Below are positions 34,592 through 46,544 of a stretch of 64,000 bases of DNA, one piece after another. Made by a program: the position numbers and the translations under genes. Where the stretch lies: contig CM060912.1 in NCBI GenBank assembly GCA_030737875.1, positions 460,788,310-460,852,309 of the forward strand, written 5' to 3'. Below the pieces are notes generated by a model that was not told the DNA's origin, did not search any database, and was given only the letters and a program-made list of their open reading frames with translations. Position 1 is the first letter of the stretch. Every line of letters starts with the position of its first letter. Origin of the DNA: Allium sativum (lineage: Eukaryota > Streptophyta > Magnoliopsida > Asparagales > Amaryllidaceae).

Positions 34592-37500
34592 TGTAACACC
34601 CCACTCCCGCTATGATCACTCACTAAGGGAATGCCATAGCATCGGTGGAGTATTTTAGTGAATATAGAACAGAAAAATTACAACAAGACAGATATAAATA
34701 GTACTTGAAATTTTAAAACATCATCTCATAACAGCGGAAGTAAAACATGTCTGGTTACATCATAAAACCACAATAAAAGTCAAGTACAATATCCATCAAA
34801 ATAAAGAAGTACATAATCCCACTCTCATACAATAGCCATTACAAAAGAAAAGATAACTGGGTAACTGGAGCTTTACATCTATCCAAGCTCCTAAAGACTG
34901 GAACAGCAATCCGATCAAGCTCCGCTACTGCTAGGATCCACCGTAGGACCTGAGGGTTGGGAAAAAGATAAAAACAACGGGGTCAGACATAAGTCTGAGC
35001 GAGTCCTATAACTTTAACAATACAATCGTTAAAGTAACCAGAGAAGACATAAACTGATATACGGTAACTAATGGGGATGAATGGCTACACTAAGCAGTCA
35101 ACTAAACTAAGATAAAAGATAAAGACGCATCTACCCTTCCAAAGGTAAATTACTAAATTGCACCACACCAGTCGTTCCTAACTTAAAGGTTGATCCCACT
35201 CATGGACTTATAAAATTAACTTAATAGTTCTCGCGTACCCCTAGGTGACTAAGTAGACGCCACGGGGCCCTACAATCCACTAGGTGTACACACTACTCCC
35301 CATTCGATCGGCTCCCTAACGTAGATACCCGTGCTGGCCCCACCGTGGGGTGTACCATTCCCCAACGTGGCAACCTGATAAAATTAACGGTGCACGGCTT
35401 ATATCTACACGATGCAACAACGTCTTATTTACCAGCCCGGGTCCACACACGCATATGAAACCCGTTGGTCATGTGTTGCCACCGCTAACCCATTTTGGCC
35501 TCTTATAGTCAAGCCCAGTATGCGTGTCCCGTCCTCGACATGGGTCGAGCCCACTAAGATACGTATGGGTTACTGGATGAAATGGGCCCCCAGCACAAGC
35601 CATCCCCCTAAGCTTGGCCCTCACACTAGTGTTTCCCACTTAACCCTTTAATCATGTTTAATTACATGTTCCTCTTTGGTTAAGTATTCTAATCGTATTT
35701 TCTATTGCCACCCAAGGCAACCCACTAGATTCCTCATACCACCCAAGGCACCCACTTAACCCCTCATGTCCCTCTACATGCTAATATGGTTAAGTGTTTC
35801 TTAATTAATTAATTAATTAATTAAGATCATGACCTCATAAAGACCTCTCACATTAGACCGTCTTTCATGACTGCTGGATATGCCGGTTGGGTCCGGGCAG
35901 CCTTACGTCATAAAAAGGGTCTAACCTCGTGTCTTTACTTTAATCACGTATTTAATTTGTGCCTAAGACCTCTCACATTGGGCTAACATTTGTAGCAACT
36001 GGTTAAGCCGGTTGGGTCCGGGCAGTTTTACGCTACAACTGAGTCAACCTCGTGTCTTAGTCGATTAATTACACCTAATTAATCACCCTCCTAATTTATA
36101 TTAATTATCCCTAATTAATTAATCATGTTTTCCAGAATATGGGTAGACCTAACTCAATAGGTAAATTCCCAACTCCGTAGTGTGGGTACACCTAACTTAA
36201 TAGGCAAATTCCCAATACATAGTATGGGTACATCTAACTTAATAGGCAAATTCCCATACTATGTTCATTTATTTTATGTTATGCATAATTATATTAATTT
36301 CACACAATCTTATTAACATATGCATTTAATTAACCCCATCGTTCCCACGTAATTTCGTTCTCATGACATAACACATATAAAAGGTGTCAACTTGCATATG
36401 TATGAACATGTTTCAAAGGTGCCATCTTGCATATTAACAAACACATAACTTGCATATGAACTTGCACAACATGTCACATAACTTGCATATAATCTTGTAT
36501 AACATGTCACATAAACTTACATATTAACAAATACATGACTTGCATATAATATGTCACATAACTTGCATATAATCTTGTATAACATAGTTGCATATAAACT
36601 CATAAACTTGCATATGAACTTGCATAACATACTTGCATATAAACTCATAAACTTGCATATGAACTTGCATAACATACTTGCATATGAACTCATAAACTTG
36701 CATAGGAACTTGCATAGGAACTTGCATAACATACTTGCATATAAACTCATAAACTTGCATATGAACTTGCATAACATACTTGCATATAAACTCATAAACT
36801 TGCATATGAACTTGCATAACATACTTGCATATGAACTCATAAACTTGCATAGGAACTTGCATAACATACTTGCATATAAACTGATAAACTTGCATATGAA
36901 CTTGCATAACATACTTGCATAAACATAGGGTTAACATTAAACATAGATTAGCAAACTAACATCATATCATATGACTTAAAACCCATTAATCCACATATAA
37001 AACCATATGATCTCATCATATCTCATCTACTTAGTTTAGCAATTGATCATTAAAGTGATAGAAACTCACAACTAGCAAATTTGCACTCCAAATGAAGAAG
37101 ATTAAGATGCATAGAATGGATTAGAGGTTGATTAGAGAGTGATTAGCTTGCAACCCTCTTCATAAATTAGTGGAGGCTCCTTCTAAGATTTAATTTGGCG
37201 GCATGTAGCCCTCAATTCTATTTTTAGTATGGATTAGAGTAGGTTTAGGGTGTATTTATAGATTAGGTAAGTGTTTTAGGCCCTTAGATTAACCCTAGAT
37301 TAGATTAGGACCCTTAGATTTCGGAAATCTCTAGAACACAGCCCAAGACTAACCCAAAAACCAGATCTGGTGCACCCAGATCAACAGGGCCGACACCCTG
37401 TGTCGACACCCCTGTCGACAGGGCTGTCGACACCCCTGTCGACATGCCTGTCGACACCCCTGTCGACATGCCTGTCGACACGGGGCTAGGTGGGAACTTT

Positions 37501-37759
37501 CCCGCCCTTTCCGCTTTTGGCTCCAAACTTGTTTTAGAACTGAATTTTAAATCTGTTTTTAACTTTGAATTTTCTGCAAACTTCTTTGGGCCATAACTGG
37601 GCCATACGGACTCCGATTCTCGAAAACTCGGACTCTATTTCGCGTATTTTTTCCGAGACGAACGAAATGACGCAGCCCGTTTCCCCCAATTCTCACATCT
37701 GAGATTATTTATTCTGTAATTAGTGAATATTAGTATTAACTGAAATTCGGGGTGTTACA
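34592..37759 (-). mobile_element. F 5' LTR
   Basis: 3168 bp, starting at 37759 with TGTAACACCCCGAATTTCAG on the minus strand. It carries the same internal repeats as the 3' LTR: minisatellite 36598-36922, GTCGAC cluster 37402-37480, and the ~54-bp and ~110-bp repeats. A longer ATTA run is at about 35800-35823. Confidence 0.95.
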
Positions 37760-37764
37760 GGTAC
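37760..37764. repeat. Target site duplication, right (GGTAC)
   Basis: Five bases directly after the F 5' LTR, equal to 26354-26358. The X2 LTR resumes from here. Confidence 0.9.
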
Positions 37765-40122
37765 GGAAAATTTATATCGATTATATAATGTTCAAATTTC
37801 CGTGCAGATTCCATATTAATGGAAGTTGATTTTGGGTTTATCGTGAGCGATGTTTTAAACGACATTCGTTCTTTAACCCAGTTAAAGACATGATTAATTT
37901 CCTAAAGTTGAATAATCATCAAACAATGATTTTTGAAATTAAACCTAAGTTGGAGTTTTAATGAATTTTTAATTTGATTGAAATGTGAATGGGGTAATTA
38001 AATTTACCGAATTCGAGAAGTGTTCTAGATGGAGTACCACCAATTTTGCTCTCTGGGATGAATAGGTTGGGATTAAGATAATAAAATGAATGATTAATTC
38101 GGTAAGGCTCGGTAATCCCAACTTGTTTTATAAACCTTAATCTAGTTTAAGATCGTTAAAAAATATTATAAAATCTTTTGAAATGATTTCCAAGGAATGG
38201 ATTGAACAATATGTCTAAATGAGATAATCTTTGATAAAATTAATGGGAACCATTCCCAGTAATAAGAATATTTAAATAAAAGAATATTTTGGATTGGAAT
38301 GAGGCGTATGATGTGTTGTTATATCACTTGGTTATAATATTTGCGAGTTATTAGGAAAGGATGGGTTTAACCCATTTTGAATAATGATACGACGATTAAA
38401 AGTGAAGATTTGAAGATGGTGGTTAAAGACCAGAGATCTTCACATCGTTTGGATTATTGCTAATGTCTTTCTTGGGAGGTACACCCAAGACGAGGTTATA
38501 AGTGGTGGTCGTCCAGACATACTTGGAGATCGACCGGATATGTGAAGGCCTCTCTCCTGTATACGACATACAAGACGGGGAATAAGATGCCCTCGGATTC
38601 GTCCAGACCCATAGCGGACTTGTATTTGGATTGTATGTTTGACATTGTACTTCGCGCTATATTCGTTGATCTCTGCTAAATATATATCTGTTTGGTGGTG
38701 GAGAATTTATTCTCTTAGCTTAACACCCTTTCTCTGAGACATACGAGCTTAGAGTTATATATTGGTGGAAATCAATGGTATTGTATGGATTGACAATGTG
38801 GCATGCTGAGATGCATGGATCGAAGATTTTATTGAAAAGCACAACTTTGTGGATGATGATCAAAGCATGACTTTAATATAGCCTAGCTTTGTGTATGGCA
38901 TTAATTCGCGAGCTTCACACCTGGTGTGAACCAAAAACGGGATGAAGGACCGCAGGGAGGACACACGTTGCCTTCAAGCTATGAGTGATGTCATGGTATG
39001 AAGCCTAGATATTTTACTTATATGGATGTTGGATGTTGGATGATGGAAAGCGAGGTACCTCAGATATGACTGTACAAAGTCCCTTGATGGTCGACATAGA
39101 GACCAAGATGGTACACATACTGACTAGGTTTTAGGTCCGATAGACCGAGGAATGTATTGTTCAGGTATAACCAATCAAAGACGACTGATCGACCCTGCCG
39201 CTCCTAGGTGCAAGTGCGTGTCAGTCCTGAGGCATGTTCTAGATTGTGTCGAATTCATAAAGGAAGATCCATTGCCTTGGTTCATAGATGGAAATCCAAA
39301 CTCCAATACGAAATTTTACGGTTTTATTATAAACCTATATGGCGACATAACTTGATGGGGTACTATGCCATCTAGGATTGATACATTTGTATTTGAAATT
39401 TATTTCTACACTAATAATAATAATAAAATATACACTTTGTGTATCAAGCATGTTTGGCTATTACAAGATAAAACTCTATCCTTCGGCTAGCGCTCGCATT
39501 GTGTGATGAGACCTGAGTCTTATAATAGCTTCAGTTTTCCTTTTAGTATTACGTTGTTTGTTTTATGCATTGGTATTAATGGGAGTAAACCATTACGTGT
39601 TATACGGCATGGTCCCGTGATTTACCCAACTTTAAAATAAGGTTAATAACTGTTTTAGTTTTTACACCTGTCCCATGACTTACTCGGAGTTTATTGTTTC
39701 TCATCTAAACTCTGGGTGCCCATATTTTCCACACGGGCAGCTAGTAGTTTTGGTTCCGTAGATATTTCTTTTCATAGAATCCTAGATTACGACTAGAGAA
39801 ATACTTAGGAATGCTTTGTATCCGTGTATTTATTTCAGCTGTGTTAGTTGATGTTTCCCACTACACATTATATTTATGTATTTAAAATTTCACTGTTTTG
39901 GTAATTTTTTGATCTTTGATATTTTTTCTGTTGTGTATTATTTATTTGCACTCTGATATTATTATACTTTGATGTGAATTGTTGTAATTGAAATGAAAAG
40001 TTCTTTTGTTCTGTGTTCTGATGCGTCGTGTTCTCATGACAATCCGAGGATTTATATCATTTCGGATCGGACCTGTGGGGTTTACGATCGATTCGAAGGG
40101 CGGTGATTTTCGGGTGATTACA

Positions 40123-40660
40123 AAGTGATCCCAATGATTTCAAGCGTAACCCTACACACATCCTTGATCTTGTGTAACCTTAAACCGCCCACGCCTCTAG
40201 GAAGACAAACGATATCCGAGGAAACCCAATGATGTTTCTTTATGGTGTATTTGCTACCCAAAAAAGTGATGAAGCCAGAGATCTATAGGCCGAAAGAAAG
40301 CCTTAGTAGGCATTATAATAACAAAAACATGAGACCCAAGGGAATTAAGCACAGATTAAATGAGAACTATCCTATCCGCCGATGATAGGGGGTCATAATT
40401 CCACCTAGAAATGTTACTCCTAGCTTTATCAGTTAGGGGATCGAAAAGAGAGTTGAATTTACAGCCACACAAAAGTACGATACCATGATAGGTAATGGAG
40501 AACCTTGTTGAGTTGAAACCAGTGAAAGAAAAGATCCACTCGGATCTCCTAGCTTCAAAGAATCTAGAAGTAACGAAACAGCTCTTCGCGGAATTGACCT
40601 ATTGGCTCGAACAAAGTTCGAAAAGATGAATAAAGGGAAAGAGACGATACACAGGCATTA
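40123..40660 (-). pseudogene. LINE (non-LTR retrotransposon) RT C-terminal fragment
   Basis: Read on the minus strand: VNSAKSCFVTSRFFEARRSE, then ISRWNYDPLSSADRIVLI, then SVLNSLGSHVF, and near the end HHWVSSDIVCLPRGVGGLRL. These correspond to the L1-type pattern NKSKS, W..K.LS.AGR..LI.SVL.S and K.HW..W..VC.PK..GGLG just after the RT catalytic core. There are in-frame stops and at least two frameshifts and no intact ends. The plus-strand left edge touches the X2 LTR end, so X2 may have inserted in or next to it. Confidence 0.75.
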
Positions 40661-40661
40661 T

Positions 40662-40880
40662 TGTTGAAATCAAAAATTGATCACAACACTCAAAGGTTTT
40701 TATGTAACACTTCATAAATATGTAAGAAAAAGATTTGGAGCCATAAATATTCAAAACCAAGTAAGAAACATGATAATTTAGAGTGGTTCGGCCTAGAAGC
40801 GGCCTACGTCCACTATGGAAGCACTTTTCATTATCACACTTGAATTTACAAGGTACACACAATATTCTTTTACATTCATT
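40662..40880 (-). mobile_element. LTR-like fragment (GTGGACGTAGGC type)
   Basis: On the minus strand, AGTGGACGTAGGCCGC followed by GGCCGAACCACTCTAAATT and an end ATTTCAACA. Many plant LTRs carry a GTGGACGTAGGC...GAACCAC motif in R/U5. A similar motif is in plus orientation at 49030-49055. Start and lineage are not determinable. Confidence 0.4.
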
Positions 40881-41378
40881 TATCTATTTTTAATGATATT
40901 TTTCTCCCTGCTTCCTTAATTCCTCTTTGATTCACTTGGATCCACTGATGGAATGGCTAGATCTTTCTAAGTATGATGATTGCTTGAGGGAAATATTCAA
41001 CAATCAGATACTTGAATGATTTTGGATGATTCCATGGAGAATTTGATGATAAATCTTAGCTTGAAAAAGTTAATGGAGGTTAGAATAGCTTGGGATGATG
41101 GAGAGAATAATTGGCAGCACTTCGTGGAGTTTGGAATCGGTCCTCCAAAATGTGTGTGGAGATGGGGTATTTATAGGAGTTGTTGGAGTGTAGTGGCAGT
41201 TATGCAAAGTAATGGGATTTATTGATATTATATTTCATTTATTAGATAAGAAGCTGTATATACGGTTAGATTTGTTTATTTATAGATGTAGATAATGTTT
41301 CTTTTTTATACTGGATCCTTATTTTATTTTATTTTCTTTACGGTATAGACGCTTATGACCTCCGCTCTATGTCTTGCA
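40881..41378. other. Intergenic, nothing assignable
   Basis: AT-rich sequence without a recognisable gene, repeat or element end. A 69-codon frame at 41016-41225 starts with ATG but shows no family features. Confidence 0.4.
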
Positions 41379-41564
41379 GTGACAAAAAATCGTTTATTTG
41401 CATTAACCTTTATAGGGGCCCATTCAAGACTTACTCGAACTGCTACTCAATAGAAAATGAGAGCTTTGGTTTCCTCTCATCGGGGTAGGGGAAGACGAAA
41501 GAGAGACTTTCGTCGTTTGTGGATTACTCAAATAAATGCAGCAGCTCGTGAGAATATGGTATAA
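41379..41564 (+). pseudogene. rpl20: Plastid-derived rpl20 fragment (NUPT)
   Basis: Reads GAHSRLTRTATQ, stop, [36 protein letters not shown]. This is the central part of plastid ribosomal protein L20, whose family motif is [33 protein letters not shown]. One in-frame TAG replaces the second Gln, both protein ends are missing, and the surroundings are nuclear, so this is a non-functional plastid DNA transfer. Plastid-like sequence may extend some way upstream, but I cannot delimit it. Confidence 0.8.
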
Positions 41565-41824
41565 GTGTGTGCATGATTATGAGCTGGCGAATGACATGAC
41601 TTAGAATAGGCAAACGACTTGGTTTTATGTGGTTGTTTACGAATGGCCTACTTTATGAGCAACTCAAATTCAACCCGTTGCCAGCTGTCCTTTATGTGTC
41701 TTCTGCGCTCACACTTTAATCATTCATTATATACTTCACGTGACACTTGCATGGACCAAATACACGTGCTGCATATAATACAATCCAGTACTGAGCTGTC
41801 CTGGACAATGATCAGCTCGTTGTG

Positions 41825-41962
41825 GACAATCTGAACGACTTGCTTCCAAGCCGCGTACATGACATGTGTCAGTACGACATGAGTCAGTACGACACGATAC
41901 TCACGGCATGGTTTCAACGACCTGAATGGAGTAGGCGACTTGGTTTGCTTTTCTTTAATGAA
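41825..41962. repeat. Direct repeat, copy 1
   Basis: Begins ACAATCTGAACGACTTGCTT and ends TTGCTTTTCTTTAATGAA, with CACGGCATGGTTTCAACG in the middle. The other copy is at 43408-43523, about 1.58 kb away in the same orientation and about 85% identical by eye. Confidence 0.8.
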
Positions 41963-43407
41963 GTTCACGACCCAATGCTTTGCATACAACTCAACAGCCT
42001 GAATGTTGTTAATGTACACGACATGGGTACGCTAACGTCTTGAATGCCAAGGCATGAACAAGAGCATATATATCGTTTGTATATAATATGCCCATTGTTT
42101 TATTTATACTGGCATTTCATTCATGTTGTGCATTATCTAATTATGCCCACCCATATATCTCTTGCCATATACACCGCATCCGTATATATTATGTATAACG
42201 TGCATCACTGCAACGTGGTTTTCCCGCAAATTAACTCATCATGTCGGGTAATAAGTGCCATTGTTATTCTTGCTGCATGAGAAACTAATGCGCTTTTTCC
42301 ATCTGATTACCACGTGCAAGTATATATAAATGGAATCCAACTAGAACCAAGCTTCATTCGCTTCTTTGTTGGAACGAACCAACGTGACATGAATAATAAC
42401 GACATGACTTGGCTAATGTCGTTTGCACGACATGACTTGGCTAATGTCGTTTGCACGACATGACTAAACTTATTGGCATGACATAACTAAAGTTGTTGGC
42501 ACGACCTGATGTAAGCAATGGAGCTTCACAGTTGTACAATTGATCATATTGTGCCATGCAACTAATTAATGTTGGAATAATTCACATGTTAATCTTTTGT
42601 ATCATGCAAATGATTTTGTATATATTCCGTAATATAAACAATATGGGTTGGTGACAATGTTGTAATGTCATGTTTAGTCCATGCCTTTTGGTGTGCAAAC
42701 ACTTATCATACGTGAAGTTTGGGTCATCAATTAACATCACAGTGGCCGATTTCGTAATGTTGTCTTGCATATATCTTACGTTACATGCTTCATGTATCCT
42801 CGACCCAATTGCTTCATTAGACAGTTGACTTATTATTTTCCGATCCGCGTTTTCACAACGGGGTTAACATTTTCCCCTCAAAGCATATAATTTTTGTCTA
42901 CGAAAATTGTGAGCTTCGAAATCTTAATGGTTATGATGCTATTTGTCTTTGATCAATAACACCTGAGTTGTGAGGCTCGTGAATTGATTGACATGTGTGA
43001 AATCAGATTCAATCAGGCCACAATTTGTACTTGGGCTTTACTGGAACTTGGCAGCTTGATCTTTACACAGACTTGTATTTTTTGATTTGTGTCGGCAATT
43101 TTGTGAAATAGTTCTAGTCTGGATTGTTCATATCTTGATGTAGCCAAGCACTTGCAATTTGAATCTCAGACTTGGATGCTTCGAATTTAAATTTGTTGCG
43201 CATTGAAATTCAGTCGTACCTTTTTGTTTGCTATGGCAAATCATGCTTTGATCTTTTGTGAGATGAATTGGCGTTTTAGGTCGGCTCCGTGAACGTATTA
43301 GGATTTTGGTTCGCTTTAACGACTTGGGAATCTGGGTCGTTGGATGCTTCGAACTTTCGGATCGTTCTTACGACCTACCAGGGACTTTGGGTCGTTATGA
43401 ACAATCT
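41963..43407. other. Region between direct repeats, rich in ACGAC/GTCGT words
   Basis: Contains a tandem 28-base repeat CGACATGACTTGGCTAATGT... at 42399-42454 and many isolated CGACATGA, AACGACTTGG and GGGTCGTTA words. No protein-like frame. With the flanking 120-140-base direct repeats it could be a small terminal-repeat element, but no primer site or polypurine tract is convincing. Confidence 0.4.
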
Positions 43408-43523
43408 GAACGACTTGCTTCTATGTCGCGTACACGACATGTATTAGCACGACATGATATTCACGGCATGGTTTCAACGGCCTGAATGGAGCAAACGACT
43501 TGGTTTGCTTTTCTTTAATGAAT
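43408..43523. repeat. Direct repeat, copy 2
   Basis: Partner of 41825-41962. It lacks the internal GAGTCAGTACGACA duplication seen in copy 1. Confidence 0.8.
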
Positions 43524-43753
43524 TTCAACAACCTACACCATTCAGATCTATTTTTTCTAATCTTTGAGTTAATTTCATCATATCACAATTTATCAAAAGA
43601 CGATAAGAACTTTAGTTTCTCTAGCGAAATGCTAGGCTAAATAAATATTGTTTTAATTTCCTTGAAAACATAACTCATTAATAATAATTTTACTCTTTAA
43701 ATCATGTTTTACAAGAAGAAAAATGTATCTTTTTTTATACCCAAAATATTGTG

Positions 43754-43796
<43 letters not shown>

Positions 43797-44700
43797 ATAT
43801 ATTTATAAATAGCATTGGTAAAAGGCTAAATTAATTAGAGGTTGTAGCTTCTCAAAACCATAGACTCTTAAGCTTTATATATCTATAAATTAATAAATTA
43901 CGATATCAATAACGCCGATATAGGTTACGCACCCCTCTATATCGAAATTATGGTAAAGCCTTTGATTTATAAATATAAGATCATAGGGATCACACTTGTA
44001 TATCACATTTCATAGAATGTCGACATTATAAAATATTAAATTTGAGTTTGTTAATCATAAGCTTATACCCTCATAAATCTGTTTCGTAATTTAAGCTATG
44101 TGACATCATTGCCTCGATAATTATCATTGTCGAAAATTATAATAATGATGTCGTCACTTAAAAGAGTTAATATGAAATATATAGGAACACTACTTTACTA
44201 CTTTATAATGATAAATAAGATAGGCAGCTTAGTTTCTGTTATATATTATAATGTCGACATGCGACATCACACTAATAAAGAATCAATATAGAAAACATGA
44301 GTTATATCTACTTTATAGAGTGTGTGTAGGTATAAAACATGTGACATAAAGGTTTGTAGGACAAAAATTACGTTGGATAGCTGATGTCGCAAGCATGAAT
44401 GTAGATGATGATATTACCTCTTCATCAATCGTTGATTAATTGCATACCAACTTAGGTTGATATTGTATGCATCAACATCGGTTGTTGTCGAGAAGAATAA
44501 GGGGCTAGATTAGTTGTCGCATCAATGATAACGATAGTGACGATTTCTGTAAATATTCTAAAAATTGTAAATTTACTATATAAAAACAGTATATTTTCAG
44601 CGACTCCAATTTCTTGTTAAATTTCTGTTGGTTAAGACTTAATATGCACATTATTTTTCAAATGTCTTTTACAAACACATAATTTATTAATTGTAACGCT
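43524..44700. other. AT-rich intergenic region with an (AT)n run and a small foldback
   Basis: (AT)n(GTAT)n at 43756-43803. GACATCATT (44102-44110) and AATGATGTC (44144-44152) form a short inverted pair, with ATAATTAT/ATTATAAT inside. No gene seen. Confidence 0.5.
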
Positions 44701-44754
44701 CGACATTTTTAATAACCAAAATAATCAAAATAATTACATAAATTATTAATAGTG

Positions 44755-44835
44755 AAAAATGGATGTTTTTGGAATTGTCAGAATTTGGCCACGAAACGTA
44801 TCAAATTTTGACAATTCCAAAAATGTTCATTTTTA
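44755..44835. repeat. Foldback upstream of the HD-Zip gene
   Basis: Arms 44755-44787 and 44802-44835 pair at about 29 of 33 positions, with TTTTTGGAATTGTCA facing TGACAATTCCAAAAA and a 14-base loop GCCACGAAACGTAT. It lies about 950 bases before the HD-Zip start. Candidate small-RNA precursor or MITE. The preceding TGTAACGCTCGACATTTTT (44693) resembles a gypsy LTR start, so it could instead be part of an LTR fragment. Confidence 0.7.
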
Positions 44836-45692
44836 ACATTTAATAAGAGGTGTAGCGGAATCCTCCTCTCTCTCTATATATATATATTATCAATCTTGAT
44901 TTGATAAAGGAAAATAAAATTTGAGTTTAGATATGATTTCTCTCTAGCTAAATCTTGATTCCCAAGTGTTTTCTTCTCTTGGACTCCTTAGTAATGGCCG
45001 GTCTTGTATTTTCTATAGTTTGTATGAATTAATAATTATAAGAAAACGAGATGCAAGGCTATACGTTTAGGAATTAAGGCGTATTCATATTTTATCCTTC
45101 AAATGAACTCCCCCTCCTTATTAATGTTCTAATCAATCTCATTAACCCAATATGTTTTGGAGGTTGAACGTTTAGAAATAAAATTTAATTGGATGGAATA
45201 ATTATAGCCCATTACCGACAGGCTTTCAGTATATGATGGTATTAGAAAATGCTAAGCGTGTAATATTGACTTCTTGCTACATGTTTCCAGAGTTTTTTCT
45301 TCCACCAATACATACTAAAAGTAAACAGAATCTCATAAGACTCAACTTTGCACAGAGTTGTTTTATTATGTTCGACTTTTACTTGCCTCGGTAGCAGAAA
45401 GCAAAAAATAATCCTCTTGGATCGTTATTAATATGTTGTTTGAAAAGCAAAGTAAGCAATCAATCATAATATCCAATATTGTAATGTACAGACAATCGTT
45501 TTCCACAGAAAGATTAACTTGTGCCAAACAACAAACGACACGCTCACTTCTAGTTTTGTGTTTTCAAAGTAACAAAACCGCATATACCACCAACTTTCTT
45601 AGCACTCCAATCCACTACAACTCTACCTATTAACAGAAATCCCACATTCGTAATTATCATCCCTCTTCATGGCCTATTATTCACCATTCGTA

Positions 45693-45700
45693 CTATATAT
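45693..45700 (+). promoter_or_regulatory. TATA box of the HD-Zip gene
   Basis: CTATATAT, 84 bases before the ATG, consistent with a 5' leader of about 50 bases. Confidence 0.5.
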
Positions 45701-45783
45701 GTCTCCACAACTCTTCTCAACACTTGTCCTGAAACATAATTAAAAACACACACACTAGTTAAAGAGTGATAGAAAAGGGAAGC

Positions 45784-46544
45784 ATGAATCATTTGGATAA
45801 CGATGCTATGGATGTTTTCAACTATGGTCCTTTTCCACAAATGCATGAAGGTAAATAAGTTGCATACAATACATCATATATGACCTTCATTCCTTTGTTG
45901 TCTTTTTATGTGTGACACATAGTTGTATTATAATATATATGGTTTGACCAGGTGAGAAAAGGAGCAGGAGGAGGAGAAAGAAGGCAAAGGCAGAAGATGG
46001 AGAAAGCAAGAAAAGGAAGCTAACTGACGAACAAGTACAGTTCTTGGAGATAAATTTTGATAAAGAGAGAAAACTGGAATCAGGGAGGAAGATGAGCTTG
46101 GCTTGTGAACTCGGACTGGACCCCAAACAAGTAGCGGTTTGGTTCCAAAACAGAAGGGCAAGGTGGAAGATCAAGCAACTGGAAGAGGAGCATGCTAAAA
46201 TCAAGTCTCAACTTGATGCAGCTGTAATGGAAAAATGTCATTTTGAAAACGAGGTAATTCAATTCTTCCATTGCTTTCATCATCATATATGTATTATATT
46301 AGTCAATTAACAAATGCTGCCTTTGCTTGGGCTGCTTGGGCTGCAGAACTCGAGAATGAAGAGGGAGCTGGAGCAGGCGAGAGAGCAACTGCAGATGCTC
46401 ACTGTTGAAAGCTCTAAAGGTGGAAGTCCAAGTTCCTCATCAACTGAAAACTATCATCCATCCTTTGGAGAATTTGGAGTTCCAAATGACATTATGTACA
46501 TGAATGATCAGTATAATTACATTATGGATTATTACTTGTTTTAG
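45784..46544 (+). CDS. HD-Zip class I transcription factor, ATHB-21/40/53-like
   Basis: Three exons: 45784-45850, 45952-46253 and 46347-46544, all with GT-AG introns, giving 567 coding bases (188 residues). The protein starts [14 protein letters not shown], has a basic stretch [13 protein letters not shown], then a homeodomain from [17 protein letters not shown] through [14 protein letters not shown] (the helix 3 motif [10 protein letters not shown] is intact), directly followed by a leucine-zipper-like helix ([16 protein letters not shown] and, after intron 2, [16 protein letters not shown]). It has no START domain, so class I rather than III/IV. KLTDEQV and LESGRK.....LGLDP.QVAVWF recall the ATHB-21/40/53 group, linked to abscisic acid response and bud dormancy in Arabidopsis. 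It binds CAATNATTG-type sites as a dimer in the nucleus. Length is a little short for the group. The first intron position near the N-terminus and the second inside the zipper fit the group. Confidence 0.9.

Larger units (their letters stand above)
26359..37759 (-). mobile_element. Full-length Ty3/gypsy element F, Tekay/Del-like chromovirus
   Basis: 11.4 kb with two LTRs of 3149 and 3168 bp, a primer site, a polypurine tract, gag, pol in the order protease-RT-RNase H-integrase, and a chromodomain-like tail, flanked by GGTAC on both sides. The LTRs differ by about one percent by eye. The length difference of 19 is fully explained by a 12-base repeat gain, an 8-base ATTA-repeat gain and a one-base loss, so the insertion is recent. 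Gag carries a deletion and a stop, and the tail a frameshift, so this copy is not autonomous. It sits inside the X2 LTR. Confidence 0.95.
22720..40122 (+). mobile_element. Giant LTR of X2, interrupted by element F
   Basis: Starts TGTAATAACCCTGAATTTTG at 22720 and ends TGATTACA at 40122. Removing element F and one copy of its target site (26359-37764) leaves about 6.0 kb, consistent with LTR A. X1 2116-3310 matches its start and X1 1-1023 its end. It contains palindromic units at about 25985-26037, 26090-26145 and 37827-37880, a threefold ~90-base repeat around 24460-24680, and a short GC-rich frame at 23921-24028 (ATG, 35 codons) that is probably chance. No other coding features were seen. 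Confidence 0.8.
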
